NCBI RefSeq assembly: GCF_022458985.1
Contig: NC_061772.1
Location: forward strand, 6,872,001-6,936,000
DNA length: 64,000 nucleotides
Source: Mugil cephalus
Lineage: Eukaryota > Chordata > Actinopteri > Mugiliformes > Mugilidae
Direction: 5' to 3'
Made by a program: the position numbers and the translations under genes. This document shows, one piece after another, positions 13,501 through 26,707 of this stretch (its first letter is position 1; each line of letters starts with the position of its first letter). The notes below the pieces were generated by a model. It was not told the origin of the DNA, made no database searches, and was given only the letters and a program-made list of their open reading frames with translations.

Positions 13501-16500
13501 TAAAGGACCAACATAAGTGGTGCTTGTGTTTTCCTTTCTTTTGCAACCATCTGGTGTCTTCTAAAAATTCCTTGTCTTGGTTTTAATGAAACACCAAAGG
13601 TACACTGCAGCATTTAGTTATCTCTTGGTATAAATCCTCTTCCTACATGATTTGCATATCAAACACGTTAATGCTGCATCCAGCTGTATGGCAGGGTGCT
13701 GGATAATGTCCAAGTATAGACAGACAAAATGAGAACAGGCAATTAAAATTACTGTGGGATCTAAAGCTTGTTTTTTCATAACCTTACTGGATAAGGGTCA
13801 TGTGGGAACAAGTCAAACAAACTATGTTTATAGTTGTTTCAAGTAAATCAACCTGATCGTCCCTGCTCTGTATACAGCTGGTCTGCTGCAATTTACAATT
13901 AAAATAGTGAATGCTGAATGAAATTATTTTAGGATTACTATTTTTCCCAAGCAGTTACTTCTGTGTCAGTTTCTAACTTCTGCACTACTAAAATTGCTGC
14001 CATGCTGACCTGTCAAGTTGCAGTTCACACTGATGTCTGGCCAGAATTCTGGTGATAACCAGGTTACCATTATATTGACATTTATAATTCCAGTGAATAC
14101 TTTCAAGCGAAAAATATGTTGTCTTCACTAAGGTGTGTAACTAAGACTGGGGTCTCCAATTCACAGTCTGACTAAATGGGAAATGATCATGACCTCTCCC
14201 TCTGTTCTCAAGTTACAGCGCTGAATGATGACCAGAAAAGTGTTTTTGCAGAGCATTATGATTTAACAGAGAAACTAACCTTTGAGCTTTTAGGTAAAAA
14301 GACTCATTGCTTCATTATTTTATCCAACGAGACATCTGTGTGAAGCTTTGCCACAATTAGCAGATAAATTCTCGTGAGGACAAAACGTGTTATGTAGGTG
14401 TACACAGGGAGCTTTGACCGTTAAAGCTGAATAAATTAATGAGTCTAAAAACTGTAAATGTCATGTCAGTGTTCGTGAGATATTGCTTCTACAAATGGGA
14501 CTGACAGACAAACAACCTGAAAACATAACATGTCCAGACCTGGCAGCTGCCAGGGTGGGGTTTATAAAAATGTCAAGAAGGAAAGATGACACATTGTTCA
14601 CACTGTCACATTTAATGTTCTGTGTAAATGCATGGGATTTATGTGACAGTGTGTCAAAACAGTCCTCCTACAAAATGTATTCAATCCAAAAGCCTGACCT
14701 TCTCTTTCAGCCCTATTTCATATACCCCTTAAACGAAGACTCACCTAAGAAGGCCACCAGGTGGAGAGTAAGAGTAGCAGTGAAGTGTTGGATATTCACG
14801 TCTCAGCAGGAAGGAGAGGATAGCAGCAGTGCCTGCACCAAGAGAGTGGCCAACTATCACCAGCCCGTAGTGCATGGTGCCCTTGTTCTGTGAGAAAGAG
14901 TCATTACGTGAGCACGCTGTTGTTAGACAGTGAAGATGGCCACATTAACAAATTCCTTCTACACCTTTTTATCACAAATTTGTTGTATACTCTAGGTGTA
15001 GGGTTATAGTAATGTTGCACAGCCAAGTACAGCCTTACATAAGGTACTATACTGGTGTCAATAAAAATTCTTCATCATCGCTGAGCCTGCCATTCTTTAC
15101 ACAGAATACTGAGTCACGTACCAAGTCTCTTCCAAAAGCTTGTGACAAGATCATTTCCTGCTCCAGTTTCTTCTTAATGTATTCTGCTGAGTAAACCATT
15201 CCCTGGTAGTAAAAAGAGAGGGACGGAGCCCGGTGAGAGAGACACACAATATGAACAGGAAGTTTGTTCATTAATCTCTAATTAAAACATCCATAATAAT
15301 TATCCAAACATTAAAGAGCTGAAATGACATTAGGGAATCTGTGACGCTCATTCAAACTGCACTATGAAGAGCAGATTAACGTAAAAGAGGAAATATCCCC
15401 GAGGACTGTACAGTGGAGAATGATATGAATTGTAGATCAGGTGTTTAATCTCGAACCTTGTGGCCAAGCCAGGTACCATGCTGCTCCTCCACAGGCAAAC
15501 GCTCAGAATCCCCCGTCAGATCCGTCAAGGCATCCTGATGCACACAAGACAAATTAAAAACTTAGGAGAATGCCCTGACGGTGTCAGGCATGTATACAAG
15601 CAAGTACTGAGTACCATTGTGAGTTACTGGAATGACAATTCAGCAAAACGGACTGATACAGTCCATTTAGGATGGACACACTTGTTTTCTTCCCTTTGAT
15701 TTTCGGTCAAATATCCAAAAGGTTTTTTCCCCAATTGAGATCTGATGTGCTTTCAAAGAGTTCCTTTTATTTTTTTGAGCAGTTTAGTACAAGTATGAAC
15801 AGTACAGGGATACTAATTTGACAGACTCGACATCTTAACTTGCTGAGATTGACTGAGTAGTTATTTATCTCCCAAAAGGCCTTTGTTCTAAAACCAAAAA
15901 TAATCTCTTTGATTCATCTCAAGCCCAGAGAACTACAGGATGCTTCTGAATTGCTTACATAAGGTCACATTTGTCTCAGAAGTAGCCAGTCATGTTTCCG
16001 CTCTATGTGTGCAGGGTGTGGGAGTCTGATGCATTAAACTGAGAATTTCACCTGCTCTGGACATGTTGGTGTTATGAGGCACCGAGAGGAGCAGGGTCAG
16101 TTAATGTTTCAAAGGGATTGAAGAAATACCATTATATATATAAAAAAAAACTATATAAGAAACATAAAAGTCACCTTTGGTGAAAGGGTTCCTCTGATAC
16201 TAATGACAACTTTCTTTTTCGCATGATCCACTGCCACAAAAAATGGGGTTTCGTAAACCTGTTGGAAGATGCAGATTGAAGCAGAGCAGAGGAGAAAAGA
16301 AACTAAGATGAAAATGTGAGCGGGGACATTAGGAGAAGAGTAAATACTTGTGTATCATAATTTCAACTGCTGCCAAAGCAGTTCTTTGAGTATTGTCAAC
16401 AAAACCTTACCAAACTTGGCACAGTGCACAGTCATGAAGAGAGAAGGAATTTATAGATGGAAACTCAGTGTTGGGTAGCCTCACAAAAGCTCTCTGCTTT

Positions 16501-19500
16501 ATAAATCACTACTATTCTGTGGCTCATGTCCAAATTTCATATAAAAATTAATATAAAAATATTATATATTATTTTGACAAATATAAAGAATTAACAACAA
16601 ATGAACAATAGCTGATGAATTGTACAGCGGGGCACAAATCTTCATGGAGAATGAAGAGTAAGGATGTCACTGTGTCACTTAAACTTATTCCTAAAAAATC
16701 AACTGTAGCTATTGCTAACAGCAACTTACTTTCAGCTGAACAGCCTTAATATAGAACGGCTTTGCAAGACAAATTTACAACAGAGTTGTACAAGATGACA
16801 CAATACTAGTCAACCAGAGTTGAAACCAATCCCCAACATCACCTTACACATCAGTGGTGAGCACAGTCATTGCATTATTGTCACCACACTGGTGCAAAAA
16901 AGTTTGGCACCCACTCCACAGGGGAGGGATCTCCTGACAGTTCAGCCTTCACATTCATAACACTTAGGCCTGTATATGAAGCACGACTGCTCCGTATGTT
17001 GAGAGCAGGAATGCTTCCAGAGGCCACTGATGAGGACACCTTCCTTCTGTTCATGACAATCATAAACACAATCTGTGACAAAGCACAGGCTTGACGGAGT
17101 TCAGCCTCTACTGAGAAAGCACATGCCTTGATGTTGAGGAGGATGACACCGCTCTCACTCGGTTGACCGCATCTCAACAACTAAACTGTTGAGTGAAGCG
17201 TCATCAAAACGGATACAAAGGATGCATACATACAAAGGACTCTGTGTGCACCAAAAAAGGGATAGCATAATCAACCTCTACAGCCTATTATAAAAAACAA
17301 AAAAACATTTAAAACATAAAAACGTGAGCCTAAAGCTGTTAAACTGCTCTCGTGCTTTGTGTTACAGAGGAAGTGAATCCCAAACACCTCTGACTGCCTT
17401 CTGCCCAGTTGTCGGATTACTCACGGCATCATGGCAGGAAGTGTAGACAATGTGGACCTGCTTGAGATCCCTGTCCAGGAAGTGTCTGCGTATGGCCAGG
17501 ACATTACAGCCGCAACAGTTGTCCTCCTCCACTGTCACGGACTGAGACAACCGAGAGCCAGACACTGATGTGCAGCTGTGTAAAGAGAAGATTCTGATTT
17601 TTATAAATAGTAGGTGGAACAGACAAGAAAAATACTCTAAGCAAGTACGATTACAAAGGCATAATTAGCAGCCCATTGCGGCAATTCTGGCTAAGAGAGA
17701 TTAATTTCACATTGCTTCTGTCAGTGAGTGGGTCCAACTAGAGCTGTATTGTCTCAGTGGATCACCACTTGGCAAGTGTTGACGCATGTGAAATTTGTTC
17801 CGCACTGGAGAGGCTCAAGAGACGCAGAAACCAAATAGATCAAATCTGTGCGGGTGTATGTTTGAGCGCTTACGGGCAGGAGCTGGCAAGGCGGCACAGC
17901 CCACAGGCAGGCTTCCTCATCAGGTACATGGGCCAACCATACGCAGCCAGGGCAAAGAGCATGTAATAGCACACATCCTTGTACATGTTCATCTCACCCT
18001 GGGAGAGGAAAACACAAACAACAACATCGTAAATAAGATTCAGAGATATTGAGGGTGTCATTCAGATCCTTAGAAATAAGCATTGCACTACTGCTGGGAA
18101 ATAGATGTTTTGGATTATCTATTTCACTGTTATAATCTCAGACATTCCTGGACAAAAATAATAATAGTCTCTTGAAACCTCTATTGGCCGTTAGAGTTAT
18201 TATGAGCCCTCTCTCTGTGTGAGAGGGTAAATAAACCCAGAAGAGCTTTCAAGATAAGATCTGAGTGGTGAAACGATTAAACTTTTAAAATAGTCTACTA
18301 TCCGTGTGATTTGGCATGGAATATAAACACAGAGACACTCACTGAGTTCTTAAGGTCCAGGTATCTCGTGTTACGAGTGACAGGCATTCCCGATAAGAAG
18401 GCTAAAATATCATTGTTGGCCTGCGGACAAGAAATCAGAACAAAAAAAGTGATTTCAGTTCAATTTCAGTTTAAACCTTTTAGACTGCAGATTTTAGCAT
18501 ATTTTACATTAGTTATACCTGGTCCAGGATGGCAGATCTCTTAGACCTCTGTCTCTGGCGTAGAAGTACCAGGCCAGCAATAATATCACTAGGCACAATG
18601 TCCAGGTCTCTGAAGAACTCTGCAAAAAGGCTGGCCACTTCTGAATACGCGTCCTGGACAGGAAAGCAGCAGAGTCACAAAGAGGACACGGACAACCACG
18701 AAAGACACATGTTGTCATCGCATAACATTTAAATTCATGTCTGATGCTGACAGACTAAATAGCAATGTAATGACCAAGCAGATATACGTAAAGTGTCAGT
18801 AAGTTCCCAGAAAGAGCTTGAGAATATTCCAATGAAGAGGAATGTCTAGACCACATTGCTACGCTTTCTACCTACAACCTTTCCCTGGATAAAGGGCAGA
18901 AAATGGTTGAGTGAATAGACATTTCTCAACACTGCAAATGAAATTCTATTTAGATAACACAGCAATGTTCAAGCAATTGAAGCTCAAATCTACAGTTTTC
19001 ACTGGAGTTTAACTGCAGATTAACTTTTTCCCCGCGAGATAGCTAGTAAATGGATTTACCCTGAAATTAATCCATTTTACATTCATGTTTTACATTAAAT
19101 GGTGAATGTCGCTGGTAAGTAGCTGAGCGAATCCCCGCTGTATGTCACAGTCTCTATTAAACTAGTCAGAGCTTATTATAATAAACGGCTCACAGGACGT
19201 TGAGCATTGAAACATATCTGCTTTTTTTTTTTTGTCTTTTAAGTGCAAACAGGAAATGGGTTCAGTGTGTATGTTGTGACTCACTGATTGTGTATCCTGT
19301 GCTCTTGTGCAGCACATGAAGAACTTCAGTCTCCTGCTCCAGCTGCTTGCTTGGCCTTCCTCTAGCCTGTGTCTAATGGCGGGACAAAGGCAAAGAATTC
19401 CTCGTGATTTCATATTAATTTCACGTTTTTTTGTATGAAGACAAAACAACAAAAAGAAAGATCCAAGAGGCTGTTAATACCTGAGTGTGTATGTAGTCAG

Positions 19501-20402
19501 GTTGCGCTGCCGTCGGCGAGTTGCTTTCAGTTTGACAAAAGTCCGACCCGTAGGATCGAAGGTGCACATGAGGGTAATGCAAACACTGAATATGACTAGC
19601 CAGTTGCATGCAACGATCCCTGCAGAAAATATCAAAACATTCAAGCATAAAAAAACAAACACACACAAAAACTTTTTATTTCAAATATTAATTCCCTAGT
19701 CCCCTTGAAATCCCCTCTCTCTCACTCACTCACCCAAAGCCAAGTTCTTGGCAGTGACATCAGAGCATGGCTGGTAGTACTGGACAAGCCAGGCAATTCC
19801 TACAATGGCATACACTAGCTCTACCAGCAGAATAGCTGGAGAGAGAACAAAAAGAGGGAGAACAGAGATCAATAGCTGCCCAATCAATATAAACGGTGTT
19901 CAGATCTTAACTAGAAACACAAAATGAAACCACATAACCACCACCTTCGACCCCAACGAGCATCAAGACACAGCCGTGTTTAAAAACAGAAGCGTCTTAC
20001 CTAGCCGTATATAAAGGACATACTGCACAGCTTCCCTGGGCTGTGTGTACAAAATGCTGCCCCTCATGCTCAACCACATGATGGCGCTCTCACATATCAG
20101 GCAGCTGACGAGGATGCCCAGGTACCCTCGGCCATGGTCCACTAGTGTTATGGAACAGGACTGTTCTGAGCCGTACGGGAGGCCGAACAGAACCACGGAC
20201 AGAACCACCAACCTGACGATGAAAGGCAAGCGTGAAGTGGAAGTTGTTCAGGTGAATTAGCTTCCTACAGAAATCTACAGATGAATTAAACAGTGGAAGA
20301 AACTCACCAGATGCAGTGTAATAAAAAAAGGAAGAGGGCGGGCAGCACCAAGTCATCACTGCCGACTGACCAGCGCCGCCGAAACATCACCATTCCAGGC
20401 AT
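4557..20402 (-). CDS. dagla: Diacylglycerol lipase alpha (sn1-specific), 19 coding exons
   Basis: Membrane serine lipase that makes the endocannabinoid 2-arachidonoylglycerol from diacylglycerol. Coding exons (5' to 3'): 20402-20308, 20212-20001, 19835-19734, 19619-19481, 19372-19285, 18653-18519, 18420-18343, 17998-17874, 17575-17425, 16258-16175, 15534-15457, 15202-15122, 14887-14745, 12954-12886, 12802-12730, 12342-12134, 11011-10885, 6603-6437, 5661-4557. They join in frame to 1086 aa (human about 1042). Start [17 protein letters not shown] is the family N-terminus. Four membrane spans lie in the first four exons. The nucleophile Ser471 is in GHSLGAG, Asp523 in VLGKDLVP, and the expected His is 652 in SPAMLNEH. 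The long Ser/Pro tail keeps a PPRTF Homer-binding type motif (1024-1028). The tail and the SADPSSGIS block indicate DAGLA rather than DAGLB. All junctions use GT/AG; the exon ending at 15457 has a weak GTTCGA donor. Confidence 0.96.
8796..8812 (-). terminator. Tandem intronic polyadenylation signals
   Basis: Two minus-strand AATAAA hexamers at 8807-8812 and 8796-8801, about 47-65 bases after the stop of the candidate alternative dagla exon. The placement fits an intronic poly(A) site for a short transcript. Such hexamers also occur by chance in AT-rich introns. Confidence 0.4.
8859..9413 (-). CDS. dagla: Candidate alternative dagla exon (184 aa, Ser-rich)
   Basis: A large open frame in the 4.3-kb intron between the exons at 11011-10885 and 6603-6437. 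It follows a good acceptor (TTTCTGCAG, first exon base 9413) in phase 0, exactly as the normal next exon does, and both begin with V-L-E. It reads 184 residues rich in Ser, Thr, Pro and Glu, like the normal tail, to a TAG at 8861-8859. The last bases overlap a strong donor, TATA|GTAAGT, leaving phase 2, the same as the normal exon. Two AATAAA signals follow within 65 bases. Used as a last exon it would give an 847-aa protein; used in place of 6603-6437 it would keep the frame. Possibly a chance open frame, but the combined signals argue otherwise. Not recognised from other species. Confidence 0.55.
   Translation of the reverse strand, partial: VLEPFCPLSEQENSESEELEVSQPTSSPTVFRSSQKELNHSSLPSDSPSTSHKDQSCSSSLRDSGATSVPLTVPVSTSFPDADSVLQPPPLSDCSSTSEQCLVSVLPLSNSPSKPLSGIFPVQNESCTPMQTQSEPPIFHPGEDEIAICEFLADESNATQKENAHLEMVASHSSLQNSGCGSVV
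16870..17180 (-). mobile_element. Degenerate reverse transcriptase fragment in dagla intron
   Basis: Minus-strand translation reads [20 protein letters not shown], resembling the 'GLRQGCxLSPxLFxxFMDR' block of non-LTR retrotransposon reverse transcriptases. A 'SSSV..GS.ALNIRSS' stretch follows, where 'GGLRISSLLFADD' would be expected. Only this short piece is legible. The catalytic FADD is not seen, so this is a dead fragment. Clade not assignable by eye. Confidence 0.45.
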
Positions 20403-23400
20403 CACTGCCCTGTGGGAAGACAATGGGGAGAGAAAAAACGCTTAGAACTCACTATACTGCATCACACACATTTCAGATGTATTTTGCAACATTATATCTT
20501 TCACACTGAGCATTATATGCTGACATACCCAGTGTAGTGCATACAAAATCACTGACAAGAAAAGTGAATCACATTAACCATCTTGTGACAATTTAATGTT
20601 CTACTGGGAAACTTTTGGACCTGGCATCCATGTGGGTGTTACTTAGACTTGTACCACCCACATAGACCCCATAGCAATGACACTCCTTGATGGCAGCAGC
20701 ATTTCACCAATGAGAAGAGCGGTAGATAATGGGAGCTGGAGAAGACAAGATTAAGTGGATGAAAGGATGCAGAGAAAGTGCATCAATTAATGTAAAGATG
20801 AACAAAATCCAGCTACTTAATGAATGGTGTCACCATACAGCCAAAAGGAAAAGCTTCTTTTGTGTCACTCTGTCTGTTCTTTGTAGAAGAGGCACACCAT
20901 GATTACTTAGGCCGCCTCTAGGCTTAACTGAAATGAACTGTAAAAGGCAGAGAAGGAAATAGTGAGGAAAGAAGGAGCCACAGAGACGCTGAGCCATGCC
21001 TTATGGTGCTGATACGGGCTGATACAGCCTTTATGGTTCCTGCTAATTTGGTGAAAGCAAAACAGCTTCTGTCAAAAAAAAAAAAAAAAAAGCATGCCAT
21101 CCTTGTGCCAAAACCACTGACTGTGCTGCATTTAACATCTATCTATAGCGTAAAGACAAGCATAGCAACTGATAAAGTGAAAGCGAATATTTCTTACTGG
21201 TCACTGTCCAGCCTTCCTCAGCATTTTAATTTCATTTGAGAACATTTTTCCAGAAACAGGCAACACCCTCTTTGCTTCACCCTTAAATACCACAGTCATC
21301 ACACTTGCTGAAGTCTCACTCTGCATCGTGCCTTCATAAAATAGCAGAGAAATACTTGCGTCATTCCCTGCTCTTGTACTGTCTGCAGTGGATTACTATA
21401 TATTCAAATATATGTCCGAGGCAGTGCTATCAGTAGCCACAGGGGGTAATTTATTGGGCCCATAAACGAACAAAATGGAGCAGCTGCAGGACCTGGGTTG
21501 TTAACTGAAATGGATCAAAAGCAACACTGGTGTTCAATTGTGCAATAACGTCTGTTCCGGTTGGGACTGGTCAGGTTGGACCAAGTGGTGTCCCAGCTCC
21601 TCAACAGTGCAGCTAAAATATTTATTTGGCTGCACTGGAATAATTTACAAGTTTGTTCACACTTTATTTTCCTGTCATCCTTTTTATTACTTATTTATTT
21701 TATTCTTTTGTTTTTTTGTCAGTCTATGTGCATGTTAAAGTGCTGAAAACATGAGTGTGTAGCCTAAGACGGATCAGCGAGTTGCATTTTCAAAAGGTGA
21801 CGGCGCAAGCTGACAATTCCGATAATTCCACATAAACAAGTGCACAAAAACACTGTCTCTGTACAACAATAACTTGTTTAACACCTGTAGAACTGCGCTT
21901 CACAGAACAACCTTTCAACAGCAAACAAAGTAGTAGCCTATATGCAGCATGCAAACCATTTATTGACCTAACAAGGGTGATGCGCATAACAGTCTCTCAA
22001 ATGACTTGCTTTTAGGAGAGACTAACAAGTGTCATTGCTGTCTCCTAGTATCGTAGCTGGCTGACTGCCAAGCTGGATGGAAACGACCTGACCCTGCGCA
22101 GACCACAAACAGCCCTCCTTCTGGCATCCGCATGAGGCTTGATGTCATTAAATTATTCTCTCTACAGAAATCAACTGCTACCATTGCATGTACTCAGTAT
22201 TACCAGCTCAGCACATGATCAGGAAATGAGATGAGGGTCAATTGATGGCTGCTCAGACTAAGGAGGGACACCACTCAGCCTGACTGAGCTCATGAAATAA
22301 GACACAAATAAACCAAACAATTCCTTAGCAGAGAATATACTGTTCCCGGTTGGTACTTCAACAAAGAATGAACCTAATTACCTCTGAAGGGAGAAATCAA
22401 GCAAAGAAAAAAAAGCTTTCATTGAGGCACTTGTGCTACCACCTACATACAGTAGCTCTCAGTAGGGATGTGTAGAGTATAACAGAAAAAACATTGGCAT
22501 TTCCTCTGTGCAGATCTGGTGAAGAAGTAGCTTCTTCTTCTTTTTAAACAAACCCTTCTCTGTTCTGTTACAACACAAACAGAAACACCAAAGACCTTGT
22601 AGTCAGAATGGATTCCCATGCTCCCTCAGGTCCACAAGACAAACAATGTACCAAATTCCAGTAGTCAGAGTCCAGGACATTCACACCGGCAAAATAAAAG
22701 TCCAGTGAATATATACGCAAACTTAAAACATTGTCACACCCAATTGCATCTTTTCATCACTAATGTTCAGCCATGTGTTGCTTCTTGCTTTACTTTCCAA
22801 GTGGTTTCTTACTGAAACTAATGGATTGCACCGCGTCTGAAAACAAATCAAAGGCTTCCCAGCATAAAATATGGGTCCCTATACTTCTCAGCAGGACTGT
22901 GGCCGTGGCTTCTTCTCTGTGACTACCTAGAATGAACGTGACCATACGACAAACTACTGGTTACCCAAAGTCGTCATTTCAGTTCCAACAGATGCAAGTA
23001 CATGTCATCTTTCCTGACTTATTTTGCATGACAAAACACATCGACGGTGAAACTGTCACAGACAAATACTGACCACTGAAAGCAAAACAGGCAATCAGCT
23101 ACGTTATACAATATGTCCCACATTGCTGTGACTATTTTGTAAGGGGTGTTTCCTTTATTGTTCTTGCCTTGTCAAAATGTCTACACATGCCAGGAGCAGT
23201 ATTTAGCATCATTGTGTCATTATGTTTCTGAAGTGAAGGAGGGGACAAGTTTATCAGCTGGTTCTGTCATCTCAGGCAGCATTTCAATAAAACACAGACT
23301 AATGCTGGACAAAAGACATTTTGTGGTGGCCTGATTACAGCTATCCCCAGTAGTTGAGAATGTTATGTATGATGCAAAGTTTTATGGGCTTTGCATGGCT

Positions 23401-26285
23401 CCTTCCACACACACACACAGATAACACGACCAACAAAGTGACGTAATACACATTACTGCCAACAGCTAGTTCACACTATTCTCCTGGTGTACACGTTGCT
23501 TTAACACGCCATAAAAAGCAGCAATGCACTAGCAAAGGCAGACAGAAAACAATGTTCAAGTTTACCTTTCAAAGTTTCATTACACATGTTACCCAGCTCG
23601 ACAGTCGCGCACTCCTTTATACAAGCATCACAGGTATGGATACCCTGTGACAAAACAACGAGTGCTCTTCAAGTAAAAGAAGTTCTGCTTTATGACTAAC
23701 CTTAATAAAGCAGGCGCCCAGTATTCACCTGACTGTGAAATGCCTGTTATAGCTACTTGAAAATTTACATTCGCCAGCAAAGAGGCCTCGTCATCATCAT
23801 CATGTTTCTGCAATGGAAAGTTCCAAGTGCTCAACTCCCCACGATTAGACCCTCAACGACACCGATAGACTCTTTCCATGTTTGCTTGACAACACGGGTA
23901 AACTACATTCTCAGAACACTGTGACATTCAGTTGTTAGGAACTTAGCATAACTTTGATTTTACTTGGCATATTTTATCAAGCACTATTGTATAATAGCAC
24001 ACGATAAAACCAACTTCTATTCATGTCAGCGCAATTAAAGCCAACACTTTAAGGGCCAAGTAACAACTAAGTCCTAAGTCCACAAAAAGAAGACGACAGA
24101 GAGGCGGGATTATGGAGAAGTCAGAGAACCCTCGAGCTTTTCTATTAGTACAGTCTGTATTTTATATTTAATATCTTATACTAGTTTTTAATCCATGCTA
24201 TTTGTGTTTCTCTGTTACTTTACTGCACTAGACACTGAATTCCTCTCTGATTCAATAAAGCATCCATCCATTTCAACTCCACTTGGCTTGAGCTGTGTTA
24301 TCCTGTGATTACAAATAGCTACAAGCATCAAAGGAAAGGGGTCAAACTATGAGCTATGGAGTGACAGTATGATGGTTTTCCTTCCAGTCCAAGCGCTACA
24401 GCAGGTGGTTTGACTGATTGGCTGAGTTTCAGCTCGAGAGGACAGACAGCACAGTGAAAATGAGCTGCACGACTGCTTGCTTGGAAAAAGAAAAACCTGT
24501 TTACGCTCAGTCTTCCGCACTAAATGGTGCGAAAGCTCTGATGTATAGTTTGCAGAGTTGCTCCGAGGTGCACAAAGGAGCAGTAGGGTCAACTAATAAG
24601 CCTAAAAGTCAACATATCAGAAGAATCGCTGACACAATTGTTAACCTCCATATCTGACTGACAAATTGTGTTACAAATTTCCAAGCTGTGACACTGAATG
24701 AAAGAAAGGCATGTGAATGGGTTCTGGCTGAAGTCACCTCACAGCCTCTTGTAAAACTATCTGGGTTGTAGTAACATTAAAGAGGACAGCGGAAGGAGGG
24801 AGGGAAGAAAGAAACAGGGGGAAAAGTGAGCGACTGACCCCCCCCCCCCGAAAATCTCATTTAGGCCAGAACAATCAGGCCAACCAAATCAAAAAGATCT
24901 CTTTTAAATGCAAATGCGCGTACTAGACCGCCAGGGAGACTGTTATCAGCACGCTCCTCCAGGCCTGTTGTTGCAATGTGGCTTAAACTTCCAGCAGAGG
25001 CCGCAACACTGGAAAGTCTATGACATACTTACAAATTAAATAGGATTAGAGAGTAACAGTAAAACTTTGTGTGTGTTTTTATTTATTTTTTTTGCAATTC
25101 ATTCCAAACGACTTAACTACTTCACAGGAGGCTGAAGACTACCAGCATGCACCAGTTGATTTTCACATTTTTGTGGCATAAACAAACACGATTTGGGATT
25201 CCTTTTTTTTTTTTTTTAAATATGTCCCTTCTTTATCAAGGTCTCTGATCACTTTATTCCAGTTGGTTGTGACTATGCTTACAACCAGATTACTCTTTTC
25301 TCAGAGCAATCCATAGACGATGGTACCTTTATATCAACACTCATACAAAACTGACAAAAGTAGCAAGTCCACCCCATATAAATTCTTACCTGGTAAACAA
25401 AATGGCTTAAATAACCAACAAATCAGTTAAACTCCCTGGTAAATAGTTTTAGGCAGGCATTATCTTTTTTTTTTTAATTTATTTGCTGATAGTGTAATCT
25501 CACTGAGCATTTTAACACGACCACAAGTAGACCAGAAAATGTTAGTCGGTTTTCAGGTTGTCTCCTCATGTTTCAGGCTTCTGTTTGGCAATAACAGTAA
25601 CCACTGATTCTGAGGTCAGTCAATATCCGATTGATCGCGCTAGAGGTTCTAAAGTGATCAATGTGGAAAAAAATGCCTCCCTGTACTCCACAAATGTAGC
25701 TGGAAATGACCGTGACTCGTCCTCAAGATCCAGTCTGAATTTCCCTGTCAGTCCTGCATTTAAGTAATCAGCACTGACCCATGATGAGAAAGAGTGATAG
25801 CCCAATTTCACGGAAGACGACTCTGGCCCATCATGTCTCCACAATCCTCACTAAAAGCAGTTGCCTCCTCCAGAGATTTCTCATTCATCACCCAGAGGAT
25901 GTTAGCTTGTTAGTGGTGCTGTTTTGCCTCTAATGTAGACATTAGCTGCGCAAATGCATCTAGAACTTTATACCACAGTCAAACACGAGTACATCATACT
26001 GATTTTCAATTCAGGCTTTGCATTTCACCGGCATCCCAGCCTTGAAATAACTAAAATAAATGAATTCCAAAGAACACAGAAAGAAAAAGAAAAAAACAAA
26101 CAAAAAGAGGATTAATTCAATTACATATTTAATGTCTTCATGATTTAGCGATGGAAAGCTTTTTCATTAAATGAACTTGCTAAAATCACTGGTCATTTAA
26201 AACATTAAAATATGGTGCACGGATAAGACTTTAGCTTCCTAACAAAGCTGGGATCTGCATAGAAAAGTAACTGAGTTGTAAAGGA

Positions 26286-26707
26286 CACCAATCAAGCATA
26301 ACATTACAACTGCCTGCCTAATATTGTCTGGGTCTCCCTTGTGTCCCTAGTGGGGGTCTTTGGGTCCTATGGGTTGAGAGGAGGGGCCTCTGTGGATCAT
26401 CTCACCAATACTGTGAATTTAGAGACCAGGTCAACACCTTGTGGTGTTCTCCATGTTTTTTGAGTTGTTTCTAAACTGTTTTGTGTGTCTGTGTCAGGCT
26501 GCATCCTGTTGGGGATGGCTGCTGCCATCAAGGAGTTTCATTGCTATGGGGTGAGGGTGTCTGGTCTGGTCTAGGTGGTACATGTTAAAGCAACATCCAC
26601 ATCAATACCAGGTCCAAACGTTTCCCAGCAGAACACTGAATTGTCACAAGATGGTCAATGTTATTCACTTCTCCTGTCACTGGTTTTAATGTTGTGGCTG
26701 ATCGGTG
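26286..26707. mobile_element. Tc1/mariner-derived non-autonomous element, copy 1
   Basis: Complete short element with inverted ends: the left end CACCAATCAAGCATAACATT pairs with the reverse complement of the right end (AATGTTGTGGCTGATCGGTG), about 20 of 25 positions matching. The interior resembles fish Tc1-like transposons on the strand opposite the transposase gene (CTGCCTAATATTG, GTCAACACCTTG, CATCCTG..GGGGATGG, CCCAGCAGAACA), but most of the transposase region is missing. Related copies lie at 52640-52950 and 56473-56970. Confidence 0.75.
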
